Shown here piece by piece: positions 33,872 to 45,892 of a stretch of DNA of 64,000 nucleotides. Positions within the stretch are counted from its first letter, which is position 1, and every line of letters begins with the position of its first letter. The stretch covers positions 930,001 through 994,000 of the forward strand of contig CP137329.1 of assembly GCA_033182465.1 (NCBI GenBank). The letters are read 5' to 3'. The translations under genes were made by a program, and so were the position numbers. Below the pieces are notes generated by a model. It was not told where the DNA came from and searched no databases. It saw nothing but the letters and a program-made list of their open reading frames with translations. Source of the DNA: Sanghuangporus weigelae (lineage: Eukaryota > Basidiomycota > Agaricomycetes > Hymenochaetales > Hymenochaetaceae).

Positions 33872-34449
33872 GAGCTGCTGAGGTCTATCTGAGATTAGTG
33901 TCATTCGTTTTTGCTGGGAGAGCCACCATCATGACTTGGCGAAGCAATGTCTCAGACGTGATACCACATTGACAATAGACTGGAGCCTATTCTTTTAATA
34001 ATCAATCTGTCCTTCTATCGGTGCCGACGTATCGTACTTCCCCCTGTCCGTCTCTTACAAAGACATCCTCCTCGGGGACACAAGCTCGCCGTTTCTGCGT
34101 CAGAGGCGGCACACATTTGGAAGGATCCCGCTCCGAGGTTATCTTCTGTTCGCATCTAATGCCCGCGTCAATTGTCCGCATGTCGCTCATCTGCACGTAT
34201 GCCTCCACCGTCAATTGGACTTTTAGGAGCAACAAGCTCTGGTTCCGCCTGCTGCGCAAGGCGGTTGTCCTGCTTCTTGGCATGCGCACGCACGGTGTTT
34301 GGTCTAATCCGCAAGTATGGTGCCTAAACCTGTACATTCCCCAGTGTATCATCTTCGATAAAAGAAGCTACTTGGAAAAAGTATAAGAAGCGGCCCTTCT
34401 CCATGGTTCGCTTTCCGTCCTTCCCCATCACTCATTCATCTCGTTCATC
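33872..34449. other. Spacer upstream of the secreted protein gene at 34450
   Basis: An open frame at 34021-34386 has no recognisable features and probably overlaps the promoter. A TATA-like AGTATAAGA lies at 34380-34388, about 65 nt before the next ATG. Confidence 0.45.
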
Positions 34450-35382
34450 ATGAAGCTGGCACTTGCAATCCTCTCGCTCCTGTCATTGTACTCCCCTATC
34501 GTGAATGCGAATACCTATGGATTAGGAAAGAGCTGGCTCATTGGTCAAGGCTCGACCTCGAGCATCCAGAAAGTTACTACGACCCTCAATCCTGGGTTCC
34601 CTCCCTCAAACCAGACTGGCTCGCTCAAACTCTACCCGGCATCATCAAACGGTATGGATCTCGAATCAGGTATTGATGATGAAAATGCACTAAAACTGTC
34701 TTTTCTACTGCCCCTTTGCAGGGACAGGAGATCTTCTTATGACTTCGGTCGAATCTTGGTCCGATCAGTCTTGGTGTGGAGGCAATGCGGATCAATGGTG
34801 GGTTGTCTTTGGATAAAAATAAGTTGGCGCTCATTATTAATGAAACCTCGTGTTTTGGATATTATTATTTTAGGTGTATACGTACACAAGTATATAGCAA
34901 TCAGAAGGCAACATTCGGACAATTCGCGCCGCTTAACGCCAACGAGTCTCTCACTATCGTCTTCGAGCGGAGCTCGGACGGTTCGAACTGGACGCAAAGC
35001 GCCATTGTCAATGACCAAGTCGTCTCGCAGGTAAGTCAACATGTCCTTCTACATCACGTCAGTCAATAGACCTCATTGATCTGACTGCATCATTCCGCAG
35101 CTCTCCTTTCCTTCAGGCCCTATGACACTGTTCGGCATGACGACGGAGTGCAATGACAATTGCGCCATGACGATCTCGCCGCAGATGTACTCCGATACTG
35201 CGATCGAACTTTCGGCTCCCGATCTTAGTTGGAACTCGACTGCGGTGGACGGATCGCAGGTCTATGGCGGCGAGGGAGTGACGAATATCAGTCAACAGCA
35301 GGCGACGGTTGTCACAGGGCTATCGAGCCAGGATGGACAAATGTGGACCGTTGACGAGGTCATGATACCTGCACTTGATTGA
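34450..35382 (+). CDS. Secreted protein of unknown function
   Basis: Signal peptide MKLALAILSLLSLYSPIVNAN, then NTYGLGKSWLIGQG. Inferred exons: 34450 to about 34651; about 34722-34796 (GTGDLLMTSVESWSDQSWCGGNADQW); from about 34874 (TQVYSNQKATFGQFAPLNAN) to about 35030; and about 35101-35382. The mature protein has few cysteines (WCGGNADQWC, TECNDNC), several N-glycosylation sites (NQT, NES, NWT, NST, NIS) and no domain I recognise. It lacks a C-terminal membrane segment. The splice sites of the middle exons are my inference. It lies next to two secreted AA9 enzymes and could belong to the same extracellular programme, but that is only proximity. Confidence 0.7.
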
Positions 35383-35886
35383 TTTTCTCCCCCCTTGAGA
35401 ATGAAGCCGACTCAGAGTTCTCTGGTAGAACTTAAAAGACACTCCTTTACTTGCCTGACCTGTTCTTCATTTTCTTTCTTTGATACCCAGTTGTCAATCT
35501 TAGTTGGGGTTTTGCGCGTCTCATTGAGTCCCTCTCAGATTTTGCATCGTAAAATGAATGTACGATAACTCTTGACCTTTTCTGGCTGATCTATCCGTGT
35601 TGTATTTATATTTGTATCTGTACCAACGAAAGAAAAAAAAACACCAATTTTTGATCAATGCACGGAATTGATATGCATGGTCATTTTCAATTATATGGAG
35701 AGAAGGGTCTAGGTATAGACAGAATGAAACTTGAACGAAGCGCACATGATGATACAACTCCGCCTCGCACCGCGAGACGAAGAAGAGGCCTGACGCAAAT
35801 GCTGCCTTTGCGGCGAGTGACAATTGTGTTCCAACATCCGAATACAGCCAGTGATTCCGGTTTGCTCTTGATGCTTGCTGGGAAGC
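35383..35886. other. Convergent spacer between the secreted protein gene and AA9-1
   Basis: No gene seen; A/T-rich 3' ends. Confidence 0.5.
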
Positions 35887-36912
35887 TCAGTCGGACCAAA
35901 CAGCCGGGCCAGGGATACTTTAAAAGCCGTCAGTGAGAGTCAGAGAGAAGAGAAAAAAAAGACACCTACGTGTAGGTTGTAGCAAAAGTCTGGCTATAGA
36001 TATCTATGCTAATTGAGGGGTCGTCAGCACTGTAGCCTCCAGGGAACTTCACAGTAGGTGACTAAAAATAGATGAAAACCCTTAATGAACTTCCTTGAAC
36101 TCGACGAAACAGGAATGTCTCTTACAGGGGTCCCGCTGCCGCCTCCAGTAACCTCAAGCTGTGCGCACTCCATGTAGAACTGCGGGTCGTACGAGGAATG
36201 CAGTGCGAGAGTCTCGAATCGAATCATGTAGTTCCCGTCCGGGAGGGCGGAAGGGATCGTGGAGGTCCAGGAGGAATTGTTTTCGATCATTTCGCCGGCG
36301 GCCCAAGAACCCGAAGCGACGGTCCCGGAGATGAGCCCGGCCTCGTCGATTTTGAACCAATCGAGCTCGGTGGGTTCGGCGCTTGTGCAGTCGCCATTAC
36401 AATCCTGTAAAATACATGAGATGGTTCAGTGAGAGGGAGAGGAATTACTTCGAGAAGGTTAATGATTACGAACAGCCATATAGACCATTACAGGACCGGT
36501 GCTGTGAGGCCAGTTTTCCCAGAAGGCAGTGATATTGGATCCAGCTGTGACCGTTGCGGTGAGTTGAGGGTCGACAATCGTGCCAGGATTGTTGCAGGCC
36601 ATGTATTCACTAGTCACATCCTCGATAGGGCTGGGAGTATAAACTTATCAGACATGGATGAATGCCAGAAGATGGGATTGTTTCGCCTCACTCGTAGGTA
36701 GCCCATTGACGCTGGATAGTGGTTTGGCCTGTGGCGGTGTTGTACGGCGTGAAGCTGAACGATGAATGTATCGTCAGCATCTTGAGACTAAGAAGTAGTA
36801 GCAAAACGGCGTACCCTTTGTAGTAAGTCCCGTCAATAAGGTATTCAAGCACACCACCGTGAGCTGCGACGACACTGGCAGAGGCAAGAGCGAAAAGGAC
36901 TTTGGAGAACAT
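35887..36912 (-). CDS. AA9-1: lytic polysaccharide monooxygenase (AA9, former GH61)
   Basis: AA9 enzymes are secreted copper enzymes that oxidatively cleave cellulose or related glucans. The signal peptide MFSKVLFALASASVVAA is followed directly by HGGVLEYLIDG, so the mature N-terminal His can form the copper histidine brace. The second brace His is in NWPHSTGP, and the axial-Tyr motif is QFYMECAQLEVTGGG. EYMACNNPG and IRFETLALHSS are also typical. The last exon gives SPTVKFPGGYSADDP and, after an intron whose donor overlaps a TAG, TIPGPAVWSD with TGA at 35887. No CBM1 or GPI signal. About 250 residues. Tandem with AA9-2 in the same orientation. Confidence 0.92.
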
Positions 36913-37778
36913 CTTTAAGTGAGAGTTATCTGGAATGAGAGTCCACAACGAAAGAATGAAGCTAAGGAAGGAGCGTCGGGACGTCCTCAGTCGACAAAAA
37001 GGAACAAGTCTGAAGTCTTTCGTGTCAGCAGGAGAGTTTTTATACCTTCCTTGATAATGCTGAGTTCTGGCGTCCCTGACTCCTTACGCATCGGAGCAGC
37101 ATGGTAGTGAAGTAATTATGGTATCCTTGGCCGGAGAATTGGCATGAAAACCCTGCCGTGTCCAAGCCTTTAGAGAACAAGAGAACAACAGAGATTGACT
37201 CAACGGCGCCCGACGGAATCGGCCTGATGTATCGGAGAATCTAGCATAGGGACAGCAGATTTCACGGACCAGGCATAGCCTACTGGACCAGGTCTTTTGC
37301 CGTGTTTCTAGATCGCTAGCGAGCAGGTTAGGAAAAACTTGATGTTGACAGCCTAGAGGTGAAGACTACATAATCGGAGCGCTGGACGACGCAGTGTCGT
37401 CAAGGAATAATGAAGATCCATTGACGTTGCGAGTAATCGAAGGCACCAAGACTCCGAGAAGTCGATGTCGGTAGACTCGAAATTGCTTCCGTGATCCGAG
37501 GTCATAAAAGCGCACAAGCATGCCTCCATGGCGACTCGCCTCAGAGATCATCTCGAAGGTTCACGTGGCTGGGTTGCTTAGTAGAATCAACTGTTGACAG
37601 TTCTTAGTCGACTTGAGGGGAGGCAATGTGCATTAGGGTCGAGTTGAACAAAACTTTTGCGCAACTTCACGATACAAATATTTTCAAACGTACAAATGAC
37701 AGGCATACATAGCTATATGGATCGTTGGCGATTTTACTTTCACTCCACTCGTGTTCGCTCTGGGACGCTTTGAGGCGT
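36913..37778. other. Spacer between AA9-1 and AA9-2
   Basis: Promoter region of AA9-1 plus the 3' region of AA9-2. No gene. Confidence 0.5.
37037..37044 (-). promoter_or_regulatory. TATA box of AA9-1
   Basis: TATAAAAA on the minus strand, about 125 nt upstream of the ATG at 36912. Confidence 0.5.
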
Positions 37779-38772
37779 TCAGCCAGTCCAAACGGCCGGT
37801 CCCGGGACACTAGAGAATTTGAGTCAGCTAAGGTGGCTCACTCAATAACTGCAAGAAGTGACTTACACGTAGGATGTGGCCGTGGAAGAGTAGACGTCGA
37901 TGTTGATAGACGGGTCATTAGGGTCGTAACCGCCAGGGAACTTCACGGTTGGGCTCTGAAATGTATGTATGTGAGCGGCACCGTGAAGAAAATAGGGCGT
38001 CAAGACTCACGGGATTTCCACTTCCTCCGCCAGTGATCTGCAACTGAGCACACTCCGGGTAGAACTGTGGCTGGTTGGAAGTGTGGATAGCGAGTGTCTC
38101 GTGACGGATCATGTAGTTTCCGCTGGGAAGCGCGGCCGGAATTGTCGATGTCCAAGAAGAGTTCTGCTGGACCATCAAGCCTGAGCCCCAGAAGCCATCG
38201 GCGACGGTGCCACTGATAAGTCCGGACTCATCAATCTTGAACCAGTCAAGAGACGCCGGATCTGCGTCTGTACAATCGCCGTTGCAGTTCTGTACGAAAG
38301 AATGTTATTGTATAACAACGCCCGATAGTAGCGAAGAATCACCTACCGCCATATAGACCATCATCGGACCGATAGTGTGAGGCCATGGGCTGTTCCAGAA
38401 AGCTGTGACCGTAGCGCCAGCAGGGACGGTAGCAGTGAGCTGCGGGTCGGTGGTGGTACCTGGGTCATTACAAGCAAGATTCGGATCCATGGCGTCCGTG
38501 ATGGGACTGCGTAGGCTCGCTTAGAAATGATCAGCGTACGACGGATTTCGATGACGTACTTGTACGTCGCCCATTGGCGCTGAATAGTTGACTGGCCCGT
38601 GGGCGTATTGTAAGGCACGAACCTGCGAGGCAGTTAGAATAAATTAGGTCTGTAGTTAAAGAAGGCTGACTCACCCATTGTAGTAGTCACTGTCAAAGGA
38701 GTACTGCAGCACGCCACCGTGGGCAGCCACCAAAGCAGCTGAGCACAGAGCAATGAGAGCACTAGAGCGCAT
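37779..38772 (-). CDS. AA9-2: lytic polysaccharide monooxygenase (AA9, former GH61)
   Basis: Signal peptide MRSSALIALCSAALVAA, then HGGVLQYSFDSDYYNG with the mature His1. Other features are FVPYNTPTGQSTIQRQW, NLACNDPG, the second copper His in SPWPHTIGP, DWFKIDESGLISG, IRHETLAIHTSNQPQFY with the axial-Tyr motif QFYPECAQLQITGGG, and SPTVKFPGGYDPNDP. The last exon gives VVPGPAVWTG and a TGA at 37779. Its exon structure parallels AA9-1, so the two arose by tandem duplication, though they have diverged. No CBM1. As a copper enzyme it may depend on copper supply; the copper-fist regulator lies about 10 kb to the right. Confidence 0.92.
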
Positions 38773-39613
38773 CTTCTCGCAATAGCAGGTGAACGGGAAA
38801 TGTCCTGCGCACTATGAGTGACAGTGTCCACCCTTTTAAACCATGCCGAAGGCTCTAGCAACGCAGTAATGAACACATTTCACGTATGTCATACAAGGCA
38901 CAAACTCGGAGGAAGCGAAGGTTTGAATCTGCATGAGCCGGTGAAATAGCTTGTCCATGACTACTACCTAGTGGGGCTGAATGTCTGGCTGTGCTATAGA
39001 CAGTCCTATGCGAGATATGAGGAACATGAGAGTACTTGATCCGCAGAAACACCCGCAGCAGATACTCACAGAAATGAACAGGTTGACGCTAGTATCGGGC
39101 GACCACTCATCCACAACTATTGGTCGCATGCTCGAAATAGGAGCAGAAGACAAATAGACCCGAGGTCGGAAGCAAGACATATCACAGAATATGGAGGAAA
39201 GTTGTAACATCGGAGATCACCCGGAGAAATTTGAGTAAGCCAAGTCTGAATCAGGTAGTCATAAGGCCTCCTCGACAAAAGATTCCGTTCAGACAGTTTG
39301 AGATTTTCGCACGAGAGGAAAATCGTCGGGTCGACATTATAAGGTATGTCGAGATGAGTTAAAAATACATAATTACCGCTGAAAATGTGCCAATGGCGAT
39401 ATTTCGGGACCGTTTCAACACTAATTTCAGATCGGCTGCGGATTGCATTGCGTATTACACGAGAGCCGTGCTTCTTCCAGCATGTAAAACGTCTCTTTAA
39501 TATCCGGGAAAATGATTGGACACTCGACCTCAGCGAAGAAAGCGCTCTATTTATATGCCTGGTGAGGCGAGGTGCAGGAAGTTTATGACAAAAGGAAAAG
39601 GAACTTGCTCTGT
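38773..39613. other. Upstream region of AA9-2 and 3' side of URM1
   Basis: No gene found. A TTTAAAAG element near 38834 on the minus strand may serve as the AA9-2 TATA element. Confidence 0.45.
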
Positions 39614-40021
39614 TCAGCCGCCATGAAGAGTAGATATGAATACGATTTCATCTCCTGGTCTTAATTGATAATCTCCTTCACCATCGAGTTCCCAGTCGCT
39701 GTCATTGATGAGGACGAGAATTCCGGGGCGTCTTTACAGTAGGGTCAATTAGACGTAAAGATTGTGGTGCATGGCGGAAGTTACGTACATTGTATTATTT
39801 TCCATGAAAAATTCCACTCTCTCCTTCAATAAATTGTCGCGCAAATAGCGCAGGAGATAATTGATGTCCACGGGTTTCGTTTTTGCTGATCCATCTACCG
39901 ATGAGCCATCGGTAGAGACAAAGGCAGGGATGGTAACATTATGTGACCTCTGATTTGAGAATAGTAGCTCAAGACCCCCTGTAAATTCGACTCTCAACGA
40001 GATCTGGTCATCGGTGGACAT
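39614..40021 (-). CDS. URM1: URM1: ubiquitin-related modifier
   Basis: Urm1 is a sulfur carrier for tRNA wobble-uridine thiolation and a protein modifier (urmylation). Visible are [40 protein letters not shown], then after one intron [35 protein letters not shown] and stop. The C-terminal Gly-Gly, needed for thiocarboxylation, is intact. About 117 residues, the family's usual size with a modest insert ([14 protein letters not shown]). An alternative ATG at 40045 would add eight residues. Head-to-head with the Obg gene. Confidence 0.93.
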
Positions 40022-40108
40022 GTCAATAAAGTGTACTGTACTCACTTACTGGTCACGGTGCCGCGGCGCCTGACAATACTTTAGGGCAGGTCGCATTGCT
40101 TCCATCAT
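40022..40108. promoter_or_regulatory. Short divergent promoter between URM1 and Obg GTPase
   Basis: Only 87 bp separate the two start codons chosen here (63 bp if the longer URM1 start is used). The two housekeeping genes therefore probably share a bidirectional promoter, unless Obg starts at the in-frame ATG 40169. Confidence 0.6.
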
Positions 40109-41944
40109 GTGACACGTATCTTCACGCGTCGTTTCTTGATTCGATTCGATTCTTTCACCCATTTTCGAATGCTGCGAAATGCCTTTTCGGTCATAAAACA
40201 CTGCAATAAACCGCGAAACCTAAGCTTCAAATATAGATCATTACGTCTCTTCAGTTCCGGAGAGCTCATCGAAACTGATGAGTATTCGAGAGATGAGCTT
40301 GAAGGCGCTTATAGAAGGCAGAGGAAAACTGAATGGAAAAGGAGACAACGAGTGCGCGCTCTGAACTAGTAACACTATTCTTTCAGTTGACTTGTATTGC
40401 ACAGGGACAGACATTCTTGGATAACCTTATTGTTACGATAAGAGGAGGTTTGCAGTAATTTCTCATGATTTTCTCGGTACTATTCCGACAGCCATTATCT
40501 AGGTAAAGGCGGGAATGGCTGCGTCGCTTTTCATCGAGAAAAGTTTGTGCCTTACGGACCTCCGTCTGGAGGAAACGGTGGCAGAGGTGGAGATGTGTAT
40601 ATCCTTCCTACTCCCGGACTTACCACACTTTCATCCATCCCTAAACGAATTCGCGGATCATCAGGAGGAAACGGAAAGGGAACGTGGATGAACGGAAAGA
40701 ATGGGGAACCCATTATCGTTCGCGTTCCATTTGGGACCGTGGTACGAGAGCTTTCTCGAGATGATTCACGTCGAGCACAGGACGAATGGGAAGCCGAAGA
40801 AGAGGGCTCGAGAAATTCGTCTCCTGAGGAAAAGATTGCGAGGATGCGCGAGAAACGTTGGGTACACTATCCGGGAGCCGCGGATGATAATGTTGAGCGG
40901 GATTCATTCCAAGAAGCCGAACGTATACTGTATAAACAAGAACGTGAGAGACGAACCATGCGTCGAGACCAGCAAACGGAACCTCTCTTCCTCGACCTAA
41001 CTTCCTCGGTCACGTCGTCTTCGGATACAGACTCATCTGATCTGGAATTTGAAATGCGATGGAAAGAAGGTTCGGGATATCTTATGGCGAGAGGTGGTGA
41101 GGGCGGTCTGGGTAACCCTGTGTTCTTGACGACGGAAAATCGTTCTCCTAAATTTGCCACGCGCGGAACTGAAGGCGAACGCATTACTCTTTCTTTGGAA
41201 CTCAAAATCCTTGCCGACATTGGTCTGGTCGGCTATCCCAACGCCGGAAAGAGCACACTTCTGCGTGCCTTGACTGGAGGACGCGCCAAAACGGAAGTCG
41301 CGAGCTATGCATTCACTACACTCAACCCGTCGGTAGCCGTCGTTCGCATGGATGCCCTTGGAAATGTCCTTGGTGCAGAAGAGAAGGACTTGGTTATCGA
41401 CGAGACAAAGTTCGAGGCTCAGCGATTCAAAGAGCGAATGGAGCGCGGCGAGCTGGCTGACGTGCCTACGCGAAATCAAATTCAGTCAGATGACGAAGAT
41501 GAAGACTTTCGATTCACGGTTGCTGATAATCCTGGCTTAATCTCACTTGCTTCTGAGAATGTTGGTTTAGGCCATTCTTTCCTGCGATCCATTGAGCGTT
41601 CCTTGGCTCTCGTTTACGTTGTTGATTTCTCCGGGCCGGACCCCCAGCGTGAACTACGAGTTCTGCGCGATGAACTGGAAGCTTATCAACCGAGTCTCAG
41701 CACGAAGGCCCGTCTTATCGTCGCGAACAAAGCGGACCTCCTAGGAGAAGAAGAGTCTACTGTGGAAGAAGCAAGAGAAAAGCTTGAGCAACTCCAATAC
41801 TTCGTTGATCATGAGATGACAATTACGTTGGAAGACGGGCGAGAACGCCGATTGGATGTGGTCCCCATCTCAGCAAAGTTCAGCCAGAATTTGCAGAAAG
41901 TACTATTACTATTACGAAAGTACGTGGAGGAGGCGAAACAATAG
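40109..41944 (+). CDS. Obg-family GTPase, probably mitochondrial (Mtg2 type)
   Basis: Obg/Mtg2 proteins assist assembly of the large ribosomal subunit, in mitochondria in fungi. The basic N-terminus (MTRIFTRRFLIRFDSF) looks like a transit peptide. Exons: 40109-40354, about 40408-40449 (GQTFLDNLIVTIRGG), and about 40503-41944. The Obg fold reads GKGGNGCVAFHREKFVPYGP and SGGNGGRGGDVYIL. The G domain reads GYPNAGKSTLL (P-loop, near 41230), FTTLNPSVAVV, DNPGLI (near 41529), NKADLL and SAK. Two acidic insertions, of about 100 residues in the Obg fold and about 35 before DNPG, make it longer than bacterial Obg. Intact. Confidence 0.9.
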
Positions 41945-42504
41945 TGGCACTTCACTTCCCTGTTCCATAGTGTCATACTTAACCTATAACTTCCGCATCT
42001 TACGTCCTTCGAGTCAATGGCGCACCCGATATCCAATAAGTATTAAAGTTCATACCTTTCGTCTCTCCAGAACCAGTTCGGGATGCGACTATCGACTTGA
42101 AAACAAGCGTCAGATTGCGATTTCACTTCGTCCTGGCATGGTTCTCAATTCGTAAATCACATTGATAGGTCGTCATTCTGAGCTGCTGACCTACTCGGTA
42201 CTCCGTGGATATCATTGCGCTGCCTGTTGTCCAAAATAAATCTCTAAGCTGATACGACGGATAGGTATGGTCTCCAGGGTCTTCCATGACCTTGACCTGC
42301 TTCTTTCCCCCAAAAGCGTATTGCAGCTCTCATCCAACTATCTTTGCTCCAAGTTCGCCGCTCCACTCCCGGTTCTAGTTCAATAGGATTGCACTCAGCC
42401 GTCTTCTAAAGTTGCCATATTACTCATGCCCTCGTCCGGTGTAGTTTATAATAGAGTTGTCCGCCACGCTTCTCCCAGAACAGTAGCTCTCCTTCTCTGC
42501 AACG
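41945..42504. other. Spacer between Obg gene and P450-H
   Basis: No gene. The P450-H promoter lies here, with TTTATAAT at 42445-42452 about 55 nt before its ATG. Confidence 0.5.
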
Positions 42505-45091
42505 ATGAATATCTATGCTCTAGACGCTGCTGCTATTGTCGTTGCCTTGGTCTGTATACGTTCGTGGCTGTCATGGCGGAAACGACGTGCGAATGGTTTT
42601 CCACTCCCACCAGGACCGAAGGGATTTCCGATTATTGGCAATGTACTTGATATGCCAGGAAGCAACGAGTGGGAGACTGCTAGGCAGTGGGGAGAAAAAT
42701 ACGGTACGCTGGTCTTTAGAGTTGAACGCACATTTCGGGATTCGACCGTCTTGTTACAGGCGACATTGTCTACATTAAGAATTTCGGAACACGCTATGTG
42801 TTCATCAATTCGTATGACATTGCCTTCGAGCTATTCGAGAAACGGGGCAACTTCTACTCGAGTAGACCACAGAATACAATGATCGATCTGTGCGTCATCT
42901 TATCGCTCCGGATAACTGTGTCTATCATCGCCACTATACTCAGCTGGAATTTTTGCAGGGAAGGATGGTCGCAGTGGTTTACATCTGTGATGCCCTATGG
43001 AGACGAACTGCGCAAATCCAGGCAGTATATCAACAAGTTCTTCCATAAAACTCTTACTCCGGACCATTATGAAGTGCAGACACAGTCTACGCACAAGTTT
43101 CTTCTAAGGCTTTTGGAGAGTCCGGATGACTTCCGAGAGCACATTAGGCAGTGCGTTATATTGTCATCTCGAATATTGACCTGATTTTCGCTCATTCGCT
43201 CATGCCAATGGCACCCTTGACAGTGCTGCTGCAGACTCAATTATCAAAATTGCTTACGGTTACGAGAGTGTGTTTGTTCCTCTGTCGACTTCTTCTGCAT
43301 TAATTTGGAATCTTAGTTTCCGAAAATGACCCTTATGTTGAGCTTACGGACAGAGGGATGGAAGCCTTTTCATTTGCTTTGACGTTCTTCCTTGTCAATG
43401 CTCTACCTGCCTGTCAGTCGTTCGTATCTTTCATCAACTTTGCACTTGTATGCTGACTCGCAAAATCTATCTGGACTGAAGTGCAATATCTTCCGGACTG
43501 GTTCCCTGGGACGCAGTTCAAGAAGATAGCGAAGGATGGATATGAAGCGTGCATGGAGATGTATCGCGAGCCTTATAATAAAGCTAAGGCTAAACTTGTG
43601 AGCAATCCTTTTGTAGAACCCTCTATGTCGGATCGATCTGAAGAACTCGCTCTTTTTCTCTCGTGCTACGATGAAGATGGATGGTACGGCTGAGCCCTCG
43701 ATGATGAGCAAGCTACTCGAGATGTACACGGACAGCGATGGAAAAGTAGCAAATGAGACGGTTATTATGAAGGCGGTCGCTATTTCTTATGCTGGTTCGT
43801 TCTCCTAATGAGCGATTGCCTTTGCGAAAGTCCGTTGTTACTCACGCTCACCCCTTTGAACGCTCTTTCTTCAAAGCCGGCGGAGATACGGTACGCTTCT
43901 CCATAAATACCTTCCTAATGGCATGTCTGAGGCGATACCTTTTCTTTTCTCAATTGCAATGCAGACCGTATCCGTGATGCTGACCTTCTTGCTTGCGATG
44001 GTCCTTTACCCAGAGACTATGCGGAAAGGACAAGAGGAACTGGACAGAGTGATTGGAAAAAATAACCTCCCGACTTTCGAGGATAGGGCCAAGTTACCTT
44101 ACGTTGAAGCAATTTGTAACGAGTGCTTGAGGTGAGTAAAATCGTACACGGCTGTACGAAATTCCCTGGAGTTTCAATACATGTTGCTGACCTGATTGGG
44201 TTCCAAGATGGCAGACCGTCACGCCTATTGGTGAGTCTCGACCATTCTCTTCGATCCAGTCGGCTTCATATAGCTGACTTCGCTTCTTGGTTATATTAGC
44301 TGTCCCACACTTGGCAGAGAAGGATGATGTTATTAACGGGCTCTTCATACCTGCGGGGACGACCGTTTACGGGAACGTATGGTACGTTCGTCGTTCATTC
44401 CTCTCTTCCCATCCCGGCCAACTTTCTAAAGACTTTGACATACGGCGTTCTGATTGTGATTGTGATTCTGTTCTCTTGTGTTTGTGTCGTTAGGGCTATG
44501 CTAAGAGACCCGAGGAGATATCCGGCGCCGGACAAGTTCATCCCGGAGAGGTGGTTACCCGGACCTGGGAAGGAGGCGCCCTTGGAAGCGAATAGGATGG
44601 CGTTTGGATTTGGGAGACGGTATGTCCAGAGCTGTTTACTGTTTCCCACATCTGTTTTGATTGGTTCTTTCTGTGTTGGTAGAATCTGCCCTGGCAGGTT
44701 CTTCGCCGAGAATTCCGTGAGTTCCATCAGTTATTCATCCGAAATCCCGGTTTGTTGGTGACAATTTCTGAAAATACGATGCTACTGCAGGTCTTCATCG
44801 GCATTGCGTCGGTCCTAGCTGTCTTCGACATCTCAAAAGTGCTAGATGAGCATGGTGTGCCGATAACTCCTGTGGAAGATTACACTTCGGCTATTATACG
44901 GTGCGTGATTCCGAACGTCGTGAAGGACGTTCGACCGTGTTGGCGTGTCCTGACATCTATTGTGTCTGGGATTGATGTTGATCTGATTTCCATTTTGAAG
45001 GCACCCGAAACCGTTCAAATGCAATATCACGCCGAGGTCAGAGGAGGCAGTCGCTCTTATCCGCCAAGCTGCCACTTTTGCGAAGTACTAG
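42505..45091 (+). CDS. P450-H: cytochrome P450 monooxygenase, complete, away from the array
   Basis: Starts MNIYALDAAAIVVALVCIRS, then FPLPPGPKGFPIIGNVLDMP. The N-terminus is nearly that of P450-C, and the C-terminus SEEAVALIRQAATFAK resembles P450-C and the relic at 6278. The remaining motifs are complete: EGWSQWFTSVMPYGDELRKS, I-helix AGGDT around 43877, K-helix ECLR near 44130, PERW near 44545, FGFGRR spliced to ICPGRFFAENS, and HPKPFKCNITPRSEE. The stop is TAG 45089-45091. A duplicate of the array genes some 18 kb beyond it, on the opposite strand to its nearest relatives. No lesion seen. Substrate unknown. Confidence 0.88.
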
Positions 45092-45886
45092 TGACGTTTG
45101 AATAGAGTGAAGGCCCATGCAGTGGTGTTGCGTCTCTACGCGCATCGTGCCGGATCAAGTCGTCTGTGGACAGACATACCGTTCAAATTCGAAATTACGC
45201 TCTGAATATAAATTGTATTCATTTTGCTTCCGATGCGCGTTGCCACTCCGATGCCACGCGCATATGCTTTCTTCCGTACTTCTCCAGCCCGCTCCTGTTT
45301 CCTCCGTAGATCTCGTTTCGCTCGTGAATATAATGCTATGAAAAGAAACCATCGTAGTCGGCCGGTCAAATCAAAGTTGGCGGATTTGCGCAGTGATAGT
45401 TATCTGAGGAATGCAAAGCAAGTGGGTCATCGATGACAGCGCTTTGGTCGTAAGAAAGCTAGCCCGATGCCGGTAAAGGATTCCGAGAAGCTGTTGTTTG
45501 TCCTGCATTTGTACGACAGTTATATATTGGACATAGGAGATAGCTTCATGAAGTATATGAAGAAGAAGATAGGTACTCTGGACACGCGAACATGTCCGAA
45601 GAGCGATACATCCGATGTTCGGGAAGTCGCAGTTAGTCGGCGGGGTAATAGATGGCAATTGATGCGGGGAGGATGTGGAGAATAAGATATGAATGCGGGG
45701 AAAGGAAATTATTTTCTGTGAATATTCTACCTGTTCGAGTCGCGATAAGATAAAGAATTGAGTGATCGACGCTGTAAGAATTTTTGTGGAGATGGATGAG
45801 TCACGGGATACGTTCTCCTCCATCTTAACTCCTCACGGATCCTGGCTAAGTGAAGTCTCACCCGTCACAATCGGAATAAGCTCATT
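45092..45886. other. Spacer between P450-H and the aminotransferase
   Basis: Open frames on both strands, none recognised. It contains the aminotransferase promoter. Confidence 0.5.
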
Positions 45887-45892
45887 TATAAA
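45887..45892 (+). promoter_or_regulatory. TATA-like element overlapping the upstream ATG of the aminotransferase
   Basis: TATAAA directly precedes and overlaps the first in-frame ATG (45892). It is followed by a CT-rich leader at 45900-45970. If used, transcription would begin downstream of that ATG and translation would start at 46006. Confidence 0.45.
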
